The notes under the pieces were generated by a model. It worked only from the letters and a program-made list of their open reading frames with translations. It had not been told where the DNA came from and ran no database searches. From the NCBI RefSeq assembly GCF_004801255.1, contig NZ_CP036295.1:2628001-2692000 (forward strand): DNA of 64,000 bases, read 5' to 3'. The translations under genes were made by a program, and so were the position numbers. Of this stretch, positions 25,299 through 34,827 are shown in pieces. Positions within the stretch are counted from its first letter, which is position 1, and each line of letters begins with the position of its first letter. Source of the stretch: Desulfovibrio desulfuricans (GTDB lineage: Bacteria; Desulfobacterota; Desulfovibrionia; Desulfovibrionales; Desulfovibrionaceae).

Positions 25299-26210
25299 TT
25301 ACAGAGTGTTTATTGCGCCCCGTCGCTCCGGCTGCGCTGCCAGAGCGCACACGCGCTCCCAGGCTGCTGCCAGTATCCCGGCAAGGGCTGAATTTTCTTC
25401 GGTAAGTGCGTGCCGCCGCACCATGGCTTGCGTCACCAGCGGGCTGAAGGGCATATCGCCCAGCAGGTGGTGACCGCTCTCGGCGGCCATGGCGTGGATA
25501 CGGGAGGTCTCGTCGGCATTCAGGTCGGACTTGTTGACAAGCACCGCTACAGGAATGCGAAAATGCGCGCACAGCTCGGCAACACGGCCAAAGTCGTGCC
25601 GCCCCGACGGCGTGGGTTCCACCACCGCCACGGCCAGCGCCGCGCCCGAAAGCGAGCTGATGACGGGGCACCCCACGCCGGGCGAGCCGTCGCACAGCAC
25701 AAACTCCGCCCCCATGGCGGCAGCCTTGTCGCGCGCCTGCCGCTTGAGCAGCGCGACGAGCCTGCCGGAATTTTCCTGCCCCGGGTCAAGCTGGGCGTGC
25801 ACAAAGGGGCCAAATCGGGTATCGCTCACGTACCACACCCCGCAGCGCCGCTCGGGAAATTCCACAGCCTGCGCCGGGCAAAGCTTGTAGCATACGCCGC
25901 AACCCTCGCAGCCCAACTCGTCAATGGTGTATGCGCCGTCTACGAGCCGCACGGCGTCAAACCGGCACAACTCGGCGCAACGCCCGCAGCCCGTGCAGGC
26001 CGCAGCATTTATGCGGGCCGTATTGCCCGAGATAAAAACCTCGCGCTGCCGTACCTGGGGGTCCAGCAAAATGTGCATGTCGGGCACATCTACATCCAGA
26101 TCGCAGAGCACGGCCTTTTGCCCCTGCGCATGCGCAAGGGCCGCAAATGCGGCGCAGACGGTGGTTTTTCCCGTGCCGCCCTTGCCGCTGACAACAACAA
26201 TTTCACGCAT
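25299..26210 (-). CDS. MinD/Mrp-type P-loop ATPase with inserted ferredoxin domain (second copy)
   Basis: A 303-residue cytosolic protein. The deviant Walker A motif GKGGTGKTT is at the N-terminus (about 9-17). An inserted 2[4Fe-4S] ferredoxin domain follows (CTGCGRCAELC, then CEGCGVCYKLC), and the switch/ADP blocks LCDGSPGVGCPV and VLVNKSD come later. Such proteins assemble or transfer iron-sulfur or mixed-metal clusters. The ATG at 26210 overlaps the upstream ATPase gene by 8 bases, so the two are translationally coupled and probably act as a heterodimer, as reported for ORP-complex ATPases of Desulfovibrio. Confidence 0.9.
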   Translation of the reverse strand: MREIVVVSGKGGTGKTTVCAAFAALAHAQGQKAVLCDLDVDVPDMHILLDPQVRQREVFISGNTARINAAACTGCGRCAELCRFDAVRLVDGAYTIDELGCEGCGVCYKLCPAQAVEFPERRCGVWYVSDTRFGPFVHAQLDPGQENSGRLVALLKRQARDKAAAMGAEFVLCDGSPGVGCPVISSLSGAALAVAVVEPTPSGRHDFGRVAELCAHFRIPVAVLVNKSDLNADETSRIHAMAAESGHHLLGDMPFSPLVTQAMVRRHALTEENSALAGILAAAWERVCALAAQPERRGAINTL

Positions 26211-27108
26211 GGCCCGCGCCCTCCGCAAAAGTACGCAGTTTTGCCGCCAATCCGGCAAAACGCTGCCGCCATTCCCGCCCGGTCGCGCCCTGAGCCTCTG
26301 TGGGCGGCAAACCGCACGCGTAGGCCTCCGCGGCTTCGCGCTGAAAAGGCAGCTCGGCCAGCACCGGCAACCCGGCCCCTGCGCACCATGCCCGCAGCTC
26401 GTCCTCGCAAGCCAGGTTGCCCTCCATGCCCACGCGGTTCATGACCACGGCGACGGGTCGCCCGAGCTGTGCAAAGGCAGCGTGCGCCAGCTTGAAATCA
26501 TAAAACCCGAAAGGCGTCGGCTCCGCCACCAGCAGCACGGCGTCCGCGCCGCGAGCGGCTGTCATGGCCGGGCAACTCACGCCGGGCGGCGCGTCCATAA
26601 GCACATCCGCCGGGTGCGCCCGCAGCAGGTCGGCAAGTTTGCGCTCCTGCGCGCGCAGGAGCGGCGGGGTCATGGCCTCGCCCACGCGTGTGCGGCCCAT
26701 AAGAAAAGGCACAGACCGCTCTCCAGCCCGGACCTTGCCCAGCAGCAGCGCACCCAGCTCACGCCGGGCCACGCGCAGGGCATGCTCGGGGCAGACCGCA
26801 AAGCAGCCGCCGCAGCCGTGGCACATATCCTGAAAATACACGGGCTTTGCGCCCAGCATGGCTATGGCCCCATAGGCGCACATGGGGCGGCACGCCCCGC
26901 AGCCCGTGCAGACATCTGCCGCAAGCTCCGGAACCTCAAGGAACACGGGTTCCGGCGGCTCAAGGTCGGGATGCAGCAAAAGGTGCAGGTTGGGGGCCTC
27001 CACATCGGCATCCGCAAGCAGCAGTTCGCCCGCCCACTGACCGGCAAGGCAGGCCGTCACCGTGGTTTTGCCCGCTCCACCCTTGCCGCTGGCAATTACA
27101 ATGCGCAT
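26203..27108 (-). CDS. MinD/Mrp-type P-loop ATPase with inserted ferredoxin domain (first copy)
   Basis: A 301-residue paralogue of the next gene. Walker A GKGGAGKTT lies near residues 8-16, DADVEAPNLH gives the family's switch I block, and two cysteine clusters CTGCGACRPMC and CHGCGGCFAVC should hold two [4Fe-4S] centres. MDAPPGVSCPAM and VMNRVG complete the nucleotide pocket. It follows the ORP-like gene by 5 bases and overlaps the next ATPase. The pair matches the two MinD-like ATPases of Desulfovibrio ORP clusters, which have been linked to cell-division and metal-cluster functions. Confidence 0.9.
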   Translation of the reverse strand: MRIVIASGKGGAGKTTVTACLAGQWAGELLLADADVEAPNLHLLLHPDLEPPEPVFLEVPELAADVCTGCGACRPMCAYGAIAMLGAKPVYFQDMCHGCGGCFAVCPEHALRVARRELGALLLGKVRAGERSVPFLMGRTRVGEAMTPPLLRAQERKLADLLRAHPADVLMDAPPGVSCPAMTAARGADAVLLVAEPTPFGFYDFKLAHAAFAQLGRPVAVVMNRVGMEGNLACEDELRAWCAGAGLPVLAELPFQREAAEAYACGLPPTEAQGATGREWRQRFAGLAAKLRTFAEGAGHA

Positions 27109-27113
27109 AGGGT

Positions 27114-27464
27114 CTACTTGTTGGGCGCCGAGGCCGGGCTGACCGAGCCATCGGCAAGGCAGCGCACGGCGTCGCCAACGCTGCGGTTTTCCATGTCCTG
27201 GTACACGTCAAGCCCTGCCGCCTTAAGCGCCATAAAGGCCTTGGGCCCCACATAGCCGCTCATGACCGCCTGCACGCCCAGGCCGGCCAGTCTCTCCGCC
27301 GTCTGGATGCCCGCGCCCTGAGCCGCAGCCTGCGATGCGCCGTTATCCACATAGTCTGCCTGCATGGTTTCCATATCGACAATGACAAAACCGCCAGCCC
27401 GGCCAAATCGCGGATCCACCTGCGATTCCAGCCCCGGCCCTTCACTTGAAACGGCAACTTTCAT
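27114..27464 (-). CDS. Orange-protein-like (ORP) metal-sulfur cluster protein
   Basis: A 116-residue stand-alone Di-Nase_FeMo-co domain beginning MKVAVSSEGPGLESQVDPRF, very close in length and opening to Desulfovibrio ORP, which binds a noncovalent Mo-Cu sulfide cluster. It has a GRAGGFVIVD strand and AVMSGYVGPKAF, with alanine and serine rather than the GG-M-G of the other two copies, and no cysteine, as expected if the cluster is held noncovalently. The ATG at 27464 has GGGAG at good spacing. It is the first gene of the operon, right after a sigma-70-type promoter. Assignment as ORP is by resemblance and context. Confidence 0.75.
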   Translation of the reverse strand: MKVAVSSEGPGLESQVDPRFGRAGGFVIVDMETMQADYVDNGASQAAAQGAGIQTAERLAGLGVQAVMSGYVGPKAFMALKAAGLDVYQDMENRSVGDAVRCLADGSVSPASAPNK

Positions 27465-27481
27465 GTGTGCTCCCTTGTTTT

Positions 27482-27519
27482 TGCTCAAACGAGCATAACC
27501 TCGCGGGCTGGATTGTCAA
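27482..27519 (-). promoter_or_regulatory. Sigma-70 promoter with overlapping palindrome for the ORP-type operon
   Basis: On the minus strand TTGACA (27514-27519) and TATGCT (27492-27497) are 16 bases apart. A palindrome, TGCTC-AAAC-GAGCA (27482-27495), overlaps the -10 element and the expected transcription start, a good position for a repressor. No sigma-54 signature is visible. Confidence 0.6.
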
Positions 27520-27523
27520 GCGT

Positions 27524-27561
27524 AAAAAAGCCGCCGCACCAGTTTTTGCTGATGCGGCGGC
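27524..27561 (-). terminator. Intrinsic terminator of the oxidoreductase gene
   Basis: Arms at 27530-27542 and 27549-27561 pair at 12 of 13 positions (GCCGCCGCACCAG on the plus strand). On the minus strand six T follow. It lies 37 bases beyond the stop at 27598 and insulates the ORP-type operon. Confidence 0.8.
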
Positions 27562-27597
27562 TGCACCGCCATGGGCGGCCGGGGGGGAAGAAAAAAA

Positions 27598-28674
27598 CTA
27601 CCTGTTCACATAAAAGTCGAGGGGCTTTACCCGATAGCTGTTGACTGGCATGAGGTCTGTGGTCACATAGCCGGGCCTTGCATTGATCAGGTCGGGGATG
27701 CGGTTGACAATGGTGGCGCAGGTCAGCTCCACGGTGGCGGGCTGGGTAATGACCACCTGCGTGTCCGGCTCGCCCATGAGGGTCCAGTCGTTGCGGTCAA
27801 CCTCGCCGGGGGCGTAGACCTTGCCCACGCACTCGCTTTCAATGACGATGCCCTCCTGCGTTTCGGTGGTCACCACAGCTGACATGCCCGTGGCGTGCCC
27901 GGCGGGAATGGTCATGCCCAGCGTCTCGGAATGCAGCTCGGTGGCGTGGGTCTGCGGCACGCACTTTTGCACCTGACTTTTGACCGTAAGGCCAAGGCGC
28001 TCTGCCAGCCAGCCGTTGACGTTCCACATGTAGGACGGCAAAAACTCGCCCCGCTCGATCAGCGCTTGCCGTTCGGCGGACGAAATGGCGTCGGCTGCGG
28101 CAATTTCCTTTTCAAACGCGGGCAGATCAAGGCCAGCGCCGTGCACCTTGGCCAGCGCGATGCCGTAGTCTTCCACATTATAGCTGGAGCTGCCCTTTAT
28201 TTTGCTGATGCTGTGCATGGCCCCGGCCAGCGTGGCGATCAGGTTGCCCCAGAACACGTCCTGATAGCCCGAGCCGCAAATGGTGCAGCCGGTCTTTTTG
28301 GCCATGGCGTCCACCTCGCGGGTGAGCACGGGCGACGAATTCATGGGAAAGATGGCTTCCTCATTGGTGGTGATGGCATTGACGCCGTTTTCAGCGCAGA
28401 CCATGAGCGCCTCAATGATGTCGCGCATCAGGCTCATGGTGGTGATGATGCAGGCATCGGGCTTCAGGGCCGCAAGCGTCTTGCCAGCCTCTTGCGCGTG
28501 CCGCACCACAACGCCCCTGTCCGGGCCGCCTAGAATGGAACCGATATCGCGCCCCACCACCGCCGGGTTGACGTCAAAGGCTGCGACAATTTCCGCTCCT
28601 TTTTCATATACATATCGCATTGAATACTTTGACATCTTTCCACAACCATACTGGGCAATCCGCAATTTGCTCAT
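27598..28674 (-). CDS. 2,4-diaminopentanoate dehydrogenase/DapB-like NAD(P)-dependent oxidoreductase
   Basis: A 358-residue cytosolic enzyme with an N-terminal Rossmann fold (RIAQYGCGKMSKYSMRYV) and a DapB-like catalytic half. Blocks such as VNAITTNEEAIFP and TICGSGYQDVFWGNLIATLA match the Ord-type family that includes 2,4-diaminopentanoate dehydrogenase of ornithine fermentation. True DapB is about 270 residues, so this is not the lysine-pathway enzyme. No ornithine-fermentation partner genes are nearby, so the substrate is open. AGGAGG before the ATG fixes the start. Transcribed after the EamA exporter gene on the same strand. Confidence 0.75.
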   Translation of the reverse strand: MSKLRIAQYGCGKMSKYSMRYVYEKGAEIVAAFDVNPAVVGRDIGSILGGPDRGVVVRHAQEAGKTLAALKPDACIITTMSLMRDIIEALMVCAENGVNAITTNEEAIFPMNSSPVLTREVDAMAKKTGCTICGSGYQDVFWGNLIATLAGAMHSISKIKGSSSYNVEDYGIALAKVHGAGLDLPAFEKEIAAADAISSAERQALIERGEFLPSYMWNVNGWLAERLGLTVKSQVQKCVPQTHATELHSETLGMTIPAGHATGMSAVVTTETQEGIVIESECVGKVYAPGEVDRNDWTLMGEPDTQVVITQPATVELTCATIVNRIPDLINARPGYVTTDLMPVNSYRVKPLDFYVNR

Positions 28675-28759
28675 GAGTTTCCTCCTGGTTTGGATATTCA
28701 TTATGCTGAAATTATCTTTCAACTACAGCATACGCCCAGCTTGTGAAAAAACAAGCATG

Positions 28760-29728
28760 TCACGAATGATAAAAAATAGCGCCTCTATGGCAGCACGCCA
28801 GAGCCACGGCAAGGCCCGCCACAATTGCGGCAGACCCCGCCACATCGGCGGGCAGGATTGGCAAGCCCAGAAACAGAACCGAAAGGGCCAGCCCGCTCAG
28901 GGGATTGAGCATATTGTACGCGGCAGCAGTTGACGCCCCTTGCGTGCGGATGAGCAACAGCCACAGAGCCATGCCCAGCAGGCTCACCACTGCTAGCCAG
29001 CCAAGCGCCAGCAGGGCCTGAATGGAAACTGCAAGTGGCGTCACCGCGCTACGCATGCCCGCCGGAGCAAAAAAGAACATGGCGCAAACTGACATCCAAA
29101 AATTGACCGGCAGCAGCGGCATGTTGCTGTATCTGCCGCGAAACAGCACCGCGCCTACGGAAAAAGCCACGGTTGCCCCTGAAGCCAGCAGCAAGCCCAG
29201 CACGGCCCCGCCCTCAAGCCTGCCCACACCCACCATGACCACAATACCAGCCAGCGACAAACCAAAGCCCAGCAACTTTGCCGCGCTGAACGATTCCAGC
29301 CTGCGAGCAACGCCAAGTATAAGGGTGACAAAGGGCGAGCAGGACACAATGACCACAACCCAGGGGGGCGACACCAGTTGCAGGGCGGAAAAACTCAGCC
29401 CCAGATAGCCCACGTTGTTCAGCAGGCCAAGCACAAATCCCACCCGCAACGCCCTGCCCGCATGCGGCCCCCACAGTCTTTTACCGCACAAGAAGCCAAG
29501 CACAAAAACGGTACCCACAAAACGGTAAAACAGGCTTACGAATGGCCCCATTTCCGTTACCACTATCTTGCCCGCCACAAAGGCCGAACTCCAGATAATG
29601 CTGAAGCACACGCCCACAGCCACGTGCCGCCAGCTCAGACGCTTTTGGGCCGTGTTTCCCGCGCTTCCATTTCCCAATCCTGGCTTGTGCGCTTCCAGCG
29701 ACCTTTCCACACTTGCTGATTTTTCCAT
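28760..29728 (-). CDS. EamA-family (DMT superfamily) transporter
   Basis: A 322-residue inner-membrane protein with a 30-residue charged N-terminus and ten hydrophobic segments in two EamA repeats. The first repeat begins SIIWSSAFVAGKIVVTEMGP, a typical EamA helix-1 motif, and the last helix ends LAVALACCHRG. The family exports amino acids and small metabolites. It has AGGGG before the ATG and lies 85 bases upstream of the DapB-like gene, suggesting they act on one metabolite. A divergent LysR gene probably controls it. Confidence 0.88.
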   Translation of the reverse strand: MEKSASVERSLEAHKPGLGNGSAGNTAQKRLSWRHVAVGVCFSIIWSSAFVAGKIVVTEMGPFVSLFYRFVGTVFVLGFLCGKRLWGPHAGRALRVGFVLGLLNNVGYLGLSFSALQLVSPPWVVVIVSCSPFVTLILGVARRLESFSAAKLLGFGLSLAGIVVMVGVGRLEGGAVLGLLLASGATVAFSVGAVLFRGRYSNMPLLPVNFWMSVCAMFFFAPAGMRSAVTPLAVSIQALLALGWLAVVSLLGMALWLLLIRTQGASTAAAYNMLNPLSGLALSVLFLGLPILPADVAGSAAIVAGLAVALACCHRGAIFYHS

Positions 29729-29786
29729 TTTTCACCCCTAACCTTTGCGGCAATATAATTGCGTCCACAGTAGGCGGGGGCTTGAT

Positions 29787-29820
29787 AATTTGTAAAATTT
29801 ATTTTTATCATGAACAAATT
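29787..29820. promoter_or_regulatory. Inverted repeat between EamA and LysR genes, candidate LysR site
   Basis: AATTTGT (29787-29793) and ACAAATT (29814-29820) are perfect inverted copies 20 bases apart in the AT-rich divergent region, which fits a LysR-type regulatory site. Its composition makes chance occurrence possible. Confidence 0.35.
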
Positions 29821-29851
29821 ACCTTGTCTTATTTTAAGGTGGTCAGCAGTT

Positions 29852-30757
29852 ATGGAACTCCCGTCAGACACGCGCAGCATTACCCTTGAGCATATGCGGG
29901 CTTTTATTGCCGTGGCCCATTTCCGCAGTTTTCAGAAAGCCGGGGAGCAGCTCTGCCGCAGCCAGTCAGCGGTGACGCAGTCTGTCAAAAGGCTGGAGAC
30001 GCACCTCAACTGTACACTGGTGGCGAGGGGCAATGGGCACACCTTTGGCCTCACCACGGCGGGGCAACGCCTGCTGCCGGAACTGGAGGATATTCTGCTG
30101 CGCTTTGACGCAGTCTTGCGCGCTGCCCGGCAACCTGAATTGCGGGGGCGCATCACGGTGGGCATTCCGCCAAGTTTCAGCACTGTGGAGTTGCAGGCAG
30201 CTGTGGCGCGCCTGCTGGCCCTCAATCCTGACCTTCAGAGCGGGATTATTTCGGCCATGTCTGCGGATATTGACCGCATGCTGGCGGACGGCAGCCTGGA
30301 TGTGGGCCTGATCAACCAGTACCGCTTTGACAGCAGCCATGCGGTCGAGGGCATATTCGAGGTATTGGCCCAGCAGCCCCTGCACTGGGCAAGCGGCGGA
30401 CACATTGCGCTCGCGCCAACCACGCCAGTGCCGCTGGCCACCTACAGCGAGGGCAGCCCCTGGCGCGCCGCCACGCTGGAAGTCCTCAATGTCGCAGGCA
30501 GAAGCTATGATTTTGCCTATGTGAGCGCCTCGTACGAAAGCCTGTGCAGCTCAGTGCTGGCGGGTTTTGGCATAACTGCTCTGCCCGACTGGGATATGGA
30601 CGGACGCTTTGTCATCCTAGACGGCACGTGCGGCCTGCCGCCTCTGCCGCAGGTGCGCACAGTACTTAAAACTGCCGTGTACAGCCCGGTGCTGCGCCAG
30701 TTTTGCGACTTCATTATGCAACTGCCGTTTTTTAAAAACCTGCGTCCTCGGGCCTGA
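29852..30757 (+). CDS. LysR-family transcriptional regulator, divergent from an EamA transporter
   Basis: A 301-residue protein with an N-terminal winged helix (SITLEHMRAFIAVAHFRSFQ, then LCRSQSAVTQSVKRLETHL) and a substrate-binding-like effector domain from about residue 95. The ATG at 29852 follows AAGGTGG; an upstream ATG at 29810 would add 14 unconserved residues and lies in the probable operator. Divergent placement next to the exporter and oxidoreductase genes points to them as targets, with their substrate or product as inducer. Confidence 0.88.
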   Translation: MELPSDTRSITLEHMRAFIAVAHFRSFQKAGEQLCRSQSAVTQSVKRLETHLNCTLVARGNGHTFGLTTAGQRLLPELEDILLRFDAVLRAARQPELRGRITVGIPPSFSTVELQAAVARLLALNPDLQSGIISAMSADIDRMLADGSLDVGLINQYRFDSSHAVEGIFEVLAQQPLHWASGGHIALAPTTPVPLATYSEGSPWRAATLEVLNVAGRSYDFAYVSASYESLCSSVLAGFGITALPDWDMDGRFVILDGTCGLPPLPQVRTVLKTAVYSPVLRQFCDFIMQLPFFKNLRPRA

Positions 30758-30765
30758 GCGACACG

Positions 30766-30798
30766 CAAAAAGCCCCCGAATCCAAAGACCCGGAGGCT
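30766..30798 (-). terminator. Intrinsic terminator after pgk
   Basis: AGCCCCCG (30771-30778) and CGGAGGCT (30791-30798) form an eight-base stem with one G-U pair on the minus strand, followed by TTTTTG. It ends the long minus-strand transcript. Confidence 0.65.
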
Positions 30799-30875
30799 TC
30801 AATCAACCAGCAATTTTGCCCGCCGCAAGTGCGGGATTAAGAGCAGGCGCGCGGTGCGCGACGAGGTAAAGGGGC

Positions 30876-32045
30876 CTAGCCCCTGTCTTCCAGCGCTGCC
30901 ACAGAGGGCAGCACCTTGCCTTCAAGCAGCTCCAGCGACGCGCCGCCGCCGGTGGAGATATAGCCCATCTTTTCCGACAGGCCGTATTTTTCCACCGCCG
31001 CCACAGAGTCGCCGCCGCCCACAACCACAAAAGCCTTGGAATCGGCAAGATAGTGGGCCAGAGCCTTGGTGCCTTCGCCAAAGGGATCGGTTTCAAACGC
31101 GCCCACAGGGCCGTTCCACACCACTGTGGCCGCCTTGGCGAGCAGCTTTTTGTACTGCATGACCGTATCGCGCCCGATGTCCAGAATCATCTGGTCGGCG
31201 GGCACGTCGCCCACGGCGCGGGTGGTTGCCGCCTGGCCGGGGGCCAGTTCTTCGGCTGTGACCACATCCTCGGGCAGGGGCAGCTCCCTGTTCAGGTTCT
31301 TGGCCTGCTCCATGATGCGTTTGGCTTCGGGCACCAGCTCTTCTTCATACAGCGACTTGCCCACCATGTACCCGGCAGCCGCCAGAAACGTATTGGCAAT
31401 GCCGCCGCCCAGGATAAGCACGTCCACTTTTTCAAGCAGGTTCTCGAGCAGGGCCAGCTTGGTGGACACCTTTGAACCGCCGATAATGGCGGCCAGCGGG
31501 CGGGCGGGGTTGTTCAGCACCTTGGCAAAGGCGGTAAGCTCGGCCTGGAGCAGCGGCCCGGCGCAGGCCACCTTGGCCACGCGCACCGCGCCCTCGGTGG
31601 AGGCATGCGCCCTGTGGGCCGCCCCAAAGGCGTCCATCACATACACGTCGCCCAGTGCGGCAAGCTGCGCGGCCAGAGCGGGGTCGTTCTTTTTTTCGCC
31701 CTTGAGAAACCGTACGTTTTCAAGCAGGGTCACCGCGCCGGGGGCCGCTTTGGCCTCGTCCAGCGTAGCAGCCAGCGCAACGGGCTTGCCCAGCAGTTCC
31801 GAAAGGCGCGCCGCCACAGGTTTGAGCGAAAACTGCTCTTCGTACTGCCCCTCGGTGGGCCGCCCCAGATGCGACAGCAGCACCACGCCAGCGCCCTTTT
31901 CCAGAGCCATGCTGATGGTGGGCAGCGAAGCGCGGATGCGCTTGTCGTTGGCAACCTGTCCGTCCTTCATGGGCACGTTGAGGTCTTCACGGATCACAAC
32001 GGTTTTGCCCGTAAGGTCCAAATCCTGCATTTTTTTGATAGGCAT
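30876..32045 (-). CDS. pgk: Phosphoglycerate kinase
   Basis: A 389-residue glycolytic enzyme transferring phosphate between 1,3-bisphosphoglycerate and ADP. Family blocks are complete: [29 protein letters not shown], the hinge [34 protein letters not shown] and the C-terminal [11 protein letters not shown] with [13 protein letters not shown]. Length is standard. GGGAG precedes the ATG. It is the last gene of the rpe-tkt-pgk run, 44 bases after tkt, so pentose-phosphate and glycolytic functions are co-expressed. Confidence 0.97.
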   Translation of the reverse strand: MPIKKMQDLDLTGKTVVIREDLNVPMKDGQVANDKRIRASLPTISMALEKGAGVVLLSHLGRPTEGQYEEQFSLKPVAARLSELLGKPVALAATLDEAKAAPGAVTLLENVRFLKGEKKNDPALAAQLAALGDVYVMDAFGAAHRAHASTEGAVRVAKVACAGPLLQAELTAFAKVLNNPARPLAAIIGGSKVSTKLALLENLLEKVDVLILGGGIANTFLAAAGYMVGKSLYEEELVPEAKRIMEQAKNLNRELPLPEDVVTAEELAPGQAATTRAVGDVPADQMILDIGRDTVMQYKKLLAKAATVVWNGPVGAFETDPFGEGTKALAHYLADSKAFVVVGGGDSVAAVEKYGLSEKMGYISTGGGASLELLEGKVLPSVAALEDRG

Positions 32046-32089
32046 ATGCGGTCTCCCTGTCAGAGAATTTGCTTTGTTGGGCAGGCTGG

Positions 32090-34096
32090 CTACTTCGCGC
32101 CCTGCTGCAAAAGGTTTTCCGCCAGTTCCAGCACATGCGCCACGGTAAAGCCCAGGCGCTCAAAAATAATCTTGGCGGGAGCGGACGCGCCAAAGCGCAC
32201 CATGCCGACCACCGCGCCGTCCAGCCCCACATACTTGCGCCAGTAATCCGCAGCGGCGGCCTCAATGGCTATGCGGGCGCGCACGCCGCGCGGCAGCACG
32301 CTCTCCTTGTAGGCCGCGTCCTGCGCGTCAAAAATTTCGGCGCAAGGCATGGAAACCACGCGGGCCTTGCGCCCGTCGGCTGTCAGCTGGTCGGCCGCTT
32401 CAAGGGCAAGGGACACTTCCGAGCCAGTGGCAATAAGAATGATTTCGGGCGTGCCGTCGCACTCGCGCAGCACATAGCCGCCGCGCGCAATGGCCGCCAC
32501 CTGGGCGTCGCTGCGCTGGCAGAAGGGCAGATTTTGCCGCGAGAGCGAAAGCCCCGTGGGAGTGTGCACGCTCTCAATGGCGCTACGCCAGGCCACGGCG
32601 GTTTCCACCGTGTCGCAGGGCCGCCAGAGATTGAAATTGGGCATGAGGCGCAGCATGCCAAGCTGTTCTACAGGCTGGTGGGTGGGGCCGTCCTCGCCCA
32701 CGCCGATGGAGTCGTGCGTCAGCACCCACACCGAACGGATGCCCATGATGGCCGCCAGACGCAGGGCGTTTTTGGCCTGATCGGCAAAGGACAAGAACGT
32801 GCCCGCGTAGGGGATAAAGCCCCCGTGCAGGGCAAAGCCGTTCATGATGGCGCTCATGCCGAATTCGCGCACGCCGTATGAAATATAGTTGCCCTCGTGG
32901 CTCTGGATGTCCAGATGCACGGAAGAGCTCGTCAGCGTGCCCACAGAGCCGGTAAGGTCGGCGGAGCCGCCCACCAGTTCGGGCAGACGCGGCACAAGGC
33001 ACTCAAGGGTTTTCTTGGAGGCCACGCGCGTTGCCGTGGTTTCGGCCTTGCTTACGGCCTCCGCCACCATATTTTGGGCGATACCCGCCCAGTCGGCGGG
33101 CAGGTCGCCGCGCATGCGGCGGGTAAACTCGGCGGCCAGCTCGGGGTTGGCCTTGGCGTACGCCGCAAAGGTATGCTCCCAGGCGGCCTCGGCGGCCTTG
33201 CCCTTTTCACGCGCGTCCCAGGCGTCGTACAGCTCCTGCGGCATGCTGAACGGAGCTTCGGTCCAGCCAAGGGCCGCGCGGGTGGCGGCAATGCCCTCGT
33301 CCCCGAGGGGCGAGCCGTGGCAGGAGGAGGAGTCGGCCTTGGGCGAGCCAAAACCGATGTGCGTGCGGCAGATAATCAGGCTGGGGCGGCTGTGATCGGC
33401 CTTGGCCTCGGCAATGGCTGCGTCAAGCGCGGAGGCGTCGTGCCCGTTGATGGGGCCGATAACCTGCCAGTGATAGGCGCGAAAGCGCGCGGCCACATCC
33501 TCGTTGAACCAGCCGTCGATCTTGCCGTCAATGGAGATGCCGTTGGAATCGTACAAGGCAATGAGCTTGCCCAGGCCCCACGTGCCGGCCAGCGAGCAGG
33601 CCTCGTGCGACACGCCTTCCATCAGGCAGCCGTCGCCGGTAAACACATAGGTGTGGTGATCCACAACCGTATGCTCGGGCGTATTGTAACGGGCGGCCAG
33701 CATGCTTTCGGCAAGGGCCATGCCCACTGCGGACGAAATGCCCTGCCCCAGGGGGCCGGTGGTCATTTCGATGCCCAGGTCGGGTTCATATTCCGGGTGA
33801 CCAGCCGTTTTGGCTCCCCACTGGCGAAAATTGCGCAGCTCTTCCATGGGCAGGTCGTAGCCCGTGAGGTGCAGCAGGGCGTACAGCAGCATGGAGGCGT
33901 GGCCGTTGGAAAGCACAAACCGGTCGCGGTCGAACCAGCGGGGGTTGGAGGGATTGTGCTTGAAACCGTGACGCCACAGGGCTTCGGCCATGTCGGCCAT
34001 ACCCAGGGGAGCGCCGGGGTGGCCGGAGCGGGCTTTTTCAATGGCGTCCATGGCAAGGGCGCGGATGGCGTTGGCGCACTGTCTGCGGGTGGGCAT
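32090..34096 (-). CDS. tkt: Transketolase
   Basis: A 668-residue thiamine-diphosphate enzyme moving two-carbon units between sugar phosphates. It has the N-terminal [20 protein letters not shown], the ThDP-binding [18 protein letters not shown], the substrate histidine region and the pyrimidine-domain block [20 protein letters not shown]. All three domains are present and the length is normal. AGAGG precedes the ATG. It starts 11 bases after the rpe stop, indicating one transcript. Confidence 0.97.
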   Translation of the reverse strand: MPTRRQCANAIRALAMDAIEKARSGHPGAPLGMADMAEALWRHGFKHNPSNPRWFDRDRFVLSNGHASMLLYALLHLTGYDLPMEELRNFRQWGAKTAGHPEYEPDLGIEMTTGPLGQGISSAVGMALAESMLAARYNTPEHTVVDHHTYVFTGDGCLMEGVSHEACSLAGTWGLGKLIALYDSNGISIDGKIDGWFNEDVAARFRAYHWQVIGPINGHDASALDAAIAEAKADHSRPSLIICRTHIGFGSPKADSSSCHGSPLGDEGIAATRAALGWTEAPFSMPQELYDAWDAREKGKAAEAAWEHTFAAYAKANPELAAEFTRRMRGDLPADWAGIAQNMVAEAVSKAETTATRVASKKTLECLVPRLPELVGGSADLTGSVGTLTSSSVHLDIQSHEGNYISYGVREFGMSAIMNGFALHGGFIPYAGTFLSFADQAKNALRLAAIMGIRSVWVLTHDSIGVGEDGPTHQPVEQLGMLRLMPNFNLWRPCDTVETAVAWRSAIESVHTPTGLSLSRQNLPFCQRSDAQVAAIARGGYVLRECDGTPEIILIATGSEVSLALEAADQLTADGRKARVVSMPCAEIFDAQDAAYKESVLPRGVRARIAIEAAAADYWRKYVGLDGAVVGMVRFGASAPAKIIFERLGFTVAHVLELAENLLQQGAK

Positions 34097-34107
34097 GACT
34101 CGTACCT

Positions 34108-34827
34108 CTATTTTTGCGTGATATTGTTGGCGGCGCGGCGTCTCAGGGATACTTCCGCATGTCGGGGCGTTTTGCCCGCCAGCGGGGCCATAAAGGCGGC
34201 AAGCCGTTTGTCGTAAGGTTTATGGCCAAAAAAGGCCGAGCCGGAAACAAGTACCTCTGCCCCGGCATCCACAAGCTGGGCCGTGTTTTCGGGGCATACC
34301 CCGCCGTCGATCTGGATAAGCGCTTCGGCCCCGCCGCTGGCGTCAAGCAGTTGCCGGGCGGCGCGAATTTTGTCGTATGTGGAGGGGATGAACGCCTGAC
34401 CCGAAAAACCGGGGTTCACGCTCATGAGCAGCAGCATGTCCATATCCGCCGCCAGCCACCGCGCCGCGCTCACGTCCGTGCCGGGGTTGAGGGCAAGCCC
34501 GGCCTTGCAGCCCATGGCCCTTATGGCCGTGAGCGTGCGCTGGGGATGCCTGTCGGCCTCGGCATGGATGACCAGCATGTCGGCCCCGGCCTTGTAAAAG
34601 TCGGCAATGTAGCGGGCAGGGTCATTCACCATCAGGTGCACGTCAAAAAAAAGCCCGCTGACAGACCGCAAGGCCTTGATCAACGGGGGACCAAAGGTGA
34701 TGTTGGGCACAAAGGCCCCGTCCATCACGTCAAGATGCAGCCAGGCGACCCCGGCTGCTTCAAGAGCGGCAAGCTCATCGGCCAGACGGGCAAAATCAGC
34801 GGACAGCAATGAGGGCGATAAGATCAT
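34108..34827 (-). CDS. rpe: Ribulose-phosphate 3-epimerase
   Basis: A 239-residue TIM-barrel enzyme interconverting ribulose 5-phosphate and xylulose 5-phosphate. It shows [12 protein letters not shown], the metal and acid/base residues in [38 protein letters not shown] and IQIDGGV. It is about 20 residues longer than usual, owing to a basic C-terminal tail that reads [18 protein letters not shown]. No strong ribosome site is seen before the ATG, but the family start is conserved. It heads the rpe-tkt-pgk run. Confidence 0.96.
   Translation of the reverse strand: MILSPSLLSADFARLADELAALEAAGVAWLHLDVMDGAFVPNITFGPPLIKALRSVSGLFFDVHLMVNDPARYIADFYKAGADMLVIHAEADRHPQRTLTAIRAMGCKAGLALNPGTDVSAARWLAADMDMLLLMSVNPGFSGQAFIPSTYDKIRAARQLLDASGGAEALIQIDGGVCPENTAQLVDAGAEVLVSGSAFFGHKPYDKRLAAFMAPLAGKTPRHAEVSLRRRAANNITQK

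Noticed and set aside
23613-27464. Nitrogen-fixation gene cluster suggested by NifX/NifB-type domains
   Set aside because: No nifHDK, nifEN or radical SAM NifB is present; the two ferredoxin-MinD ATPases fit an ORP-type cluster instead.
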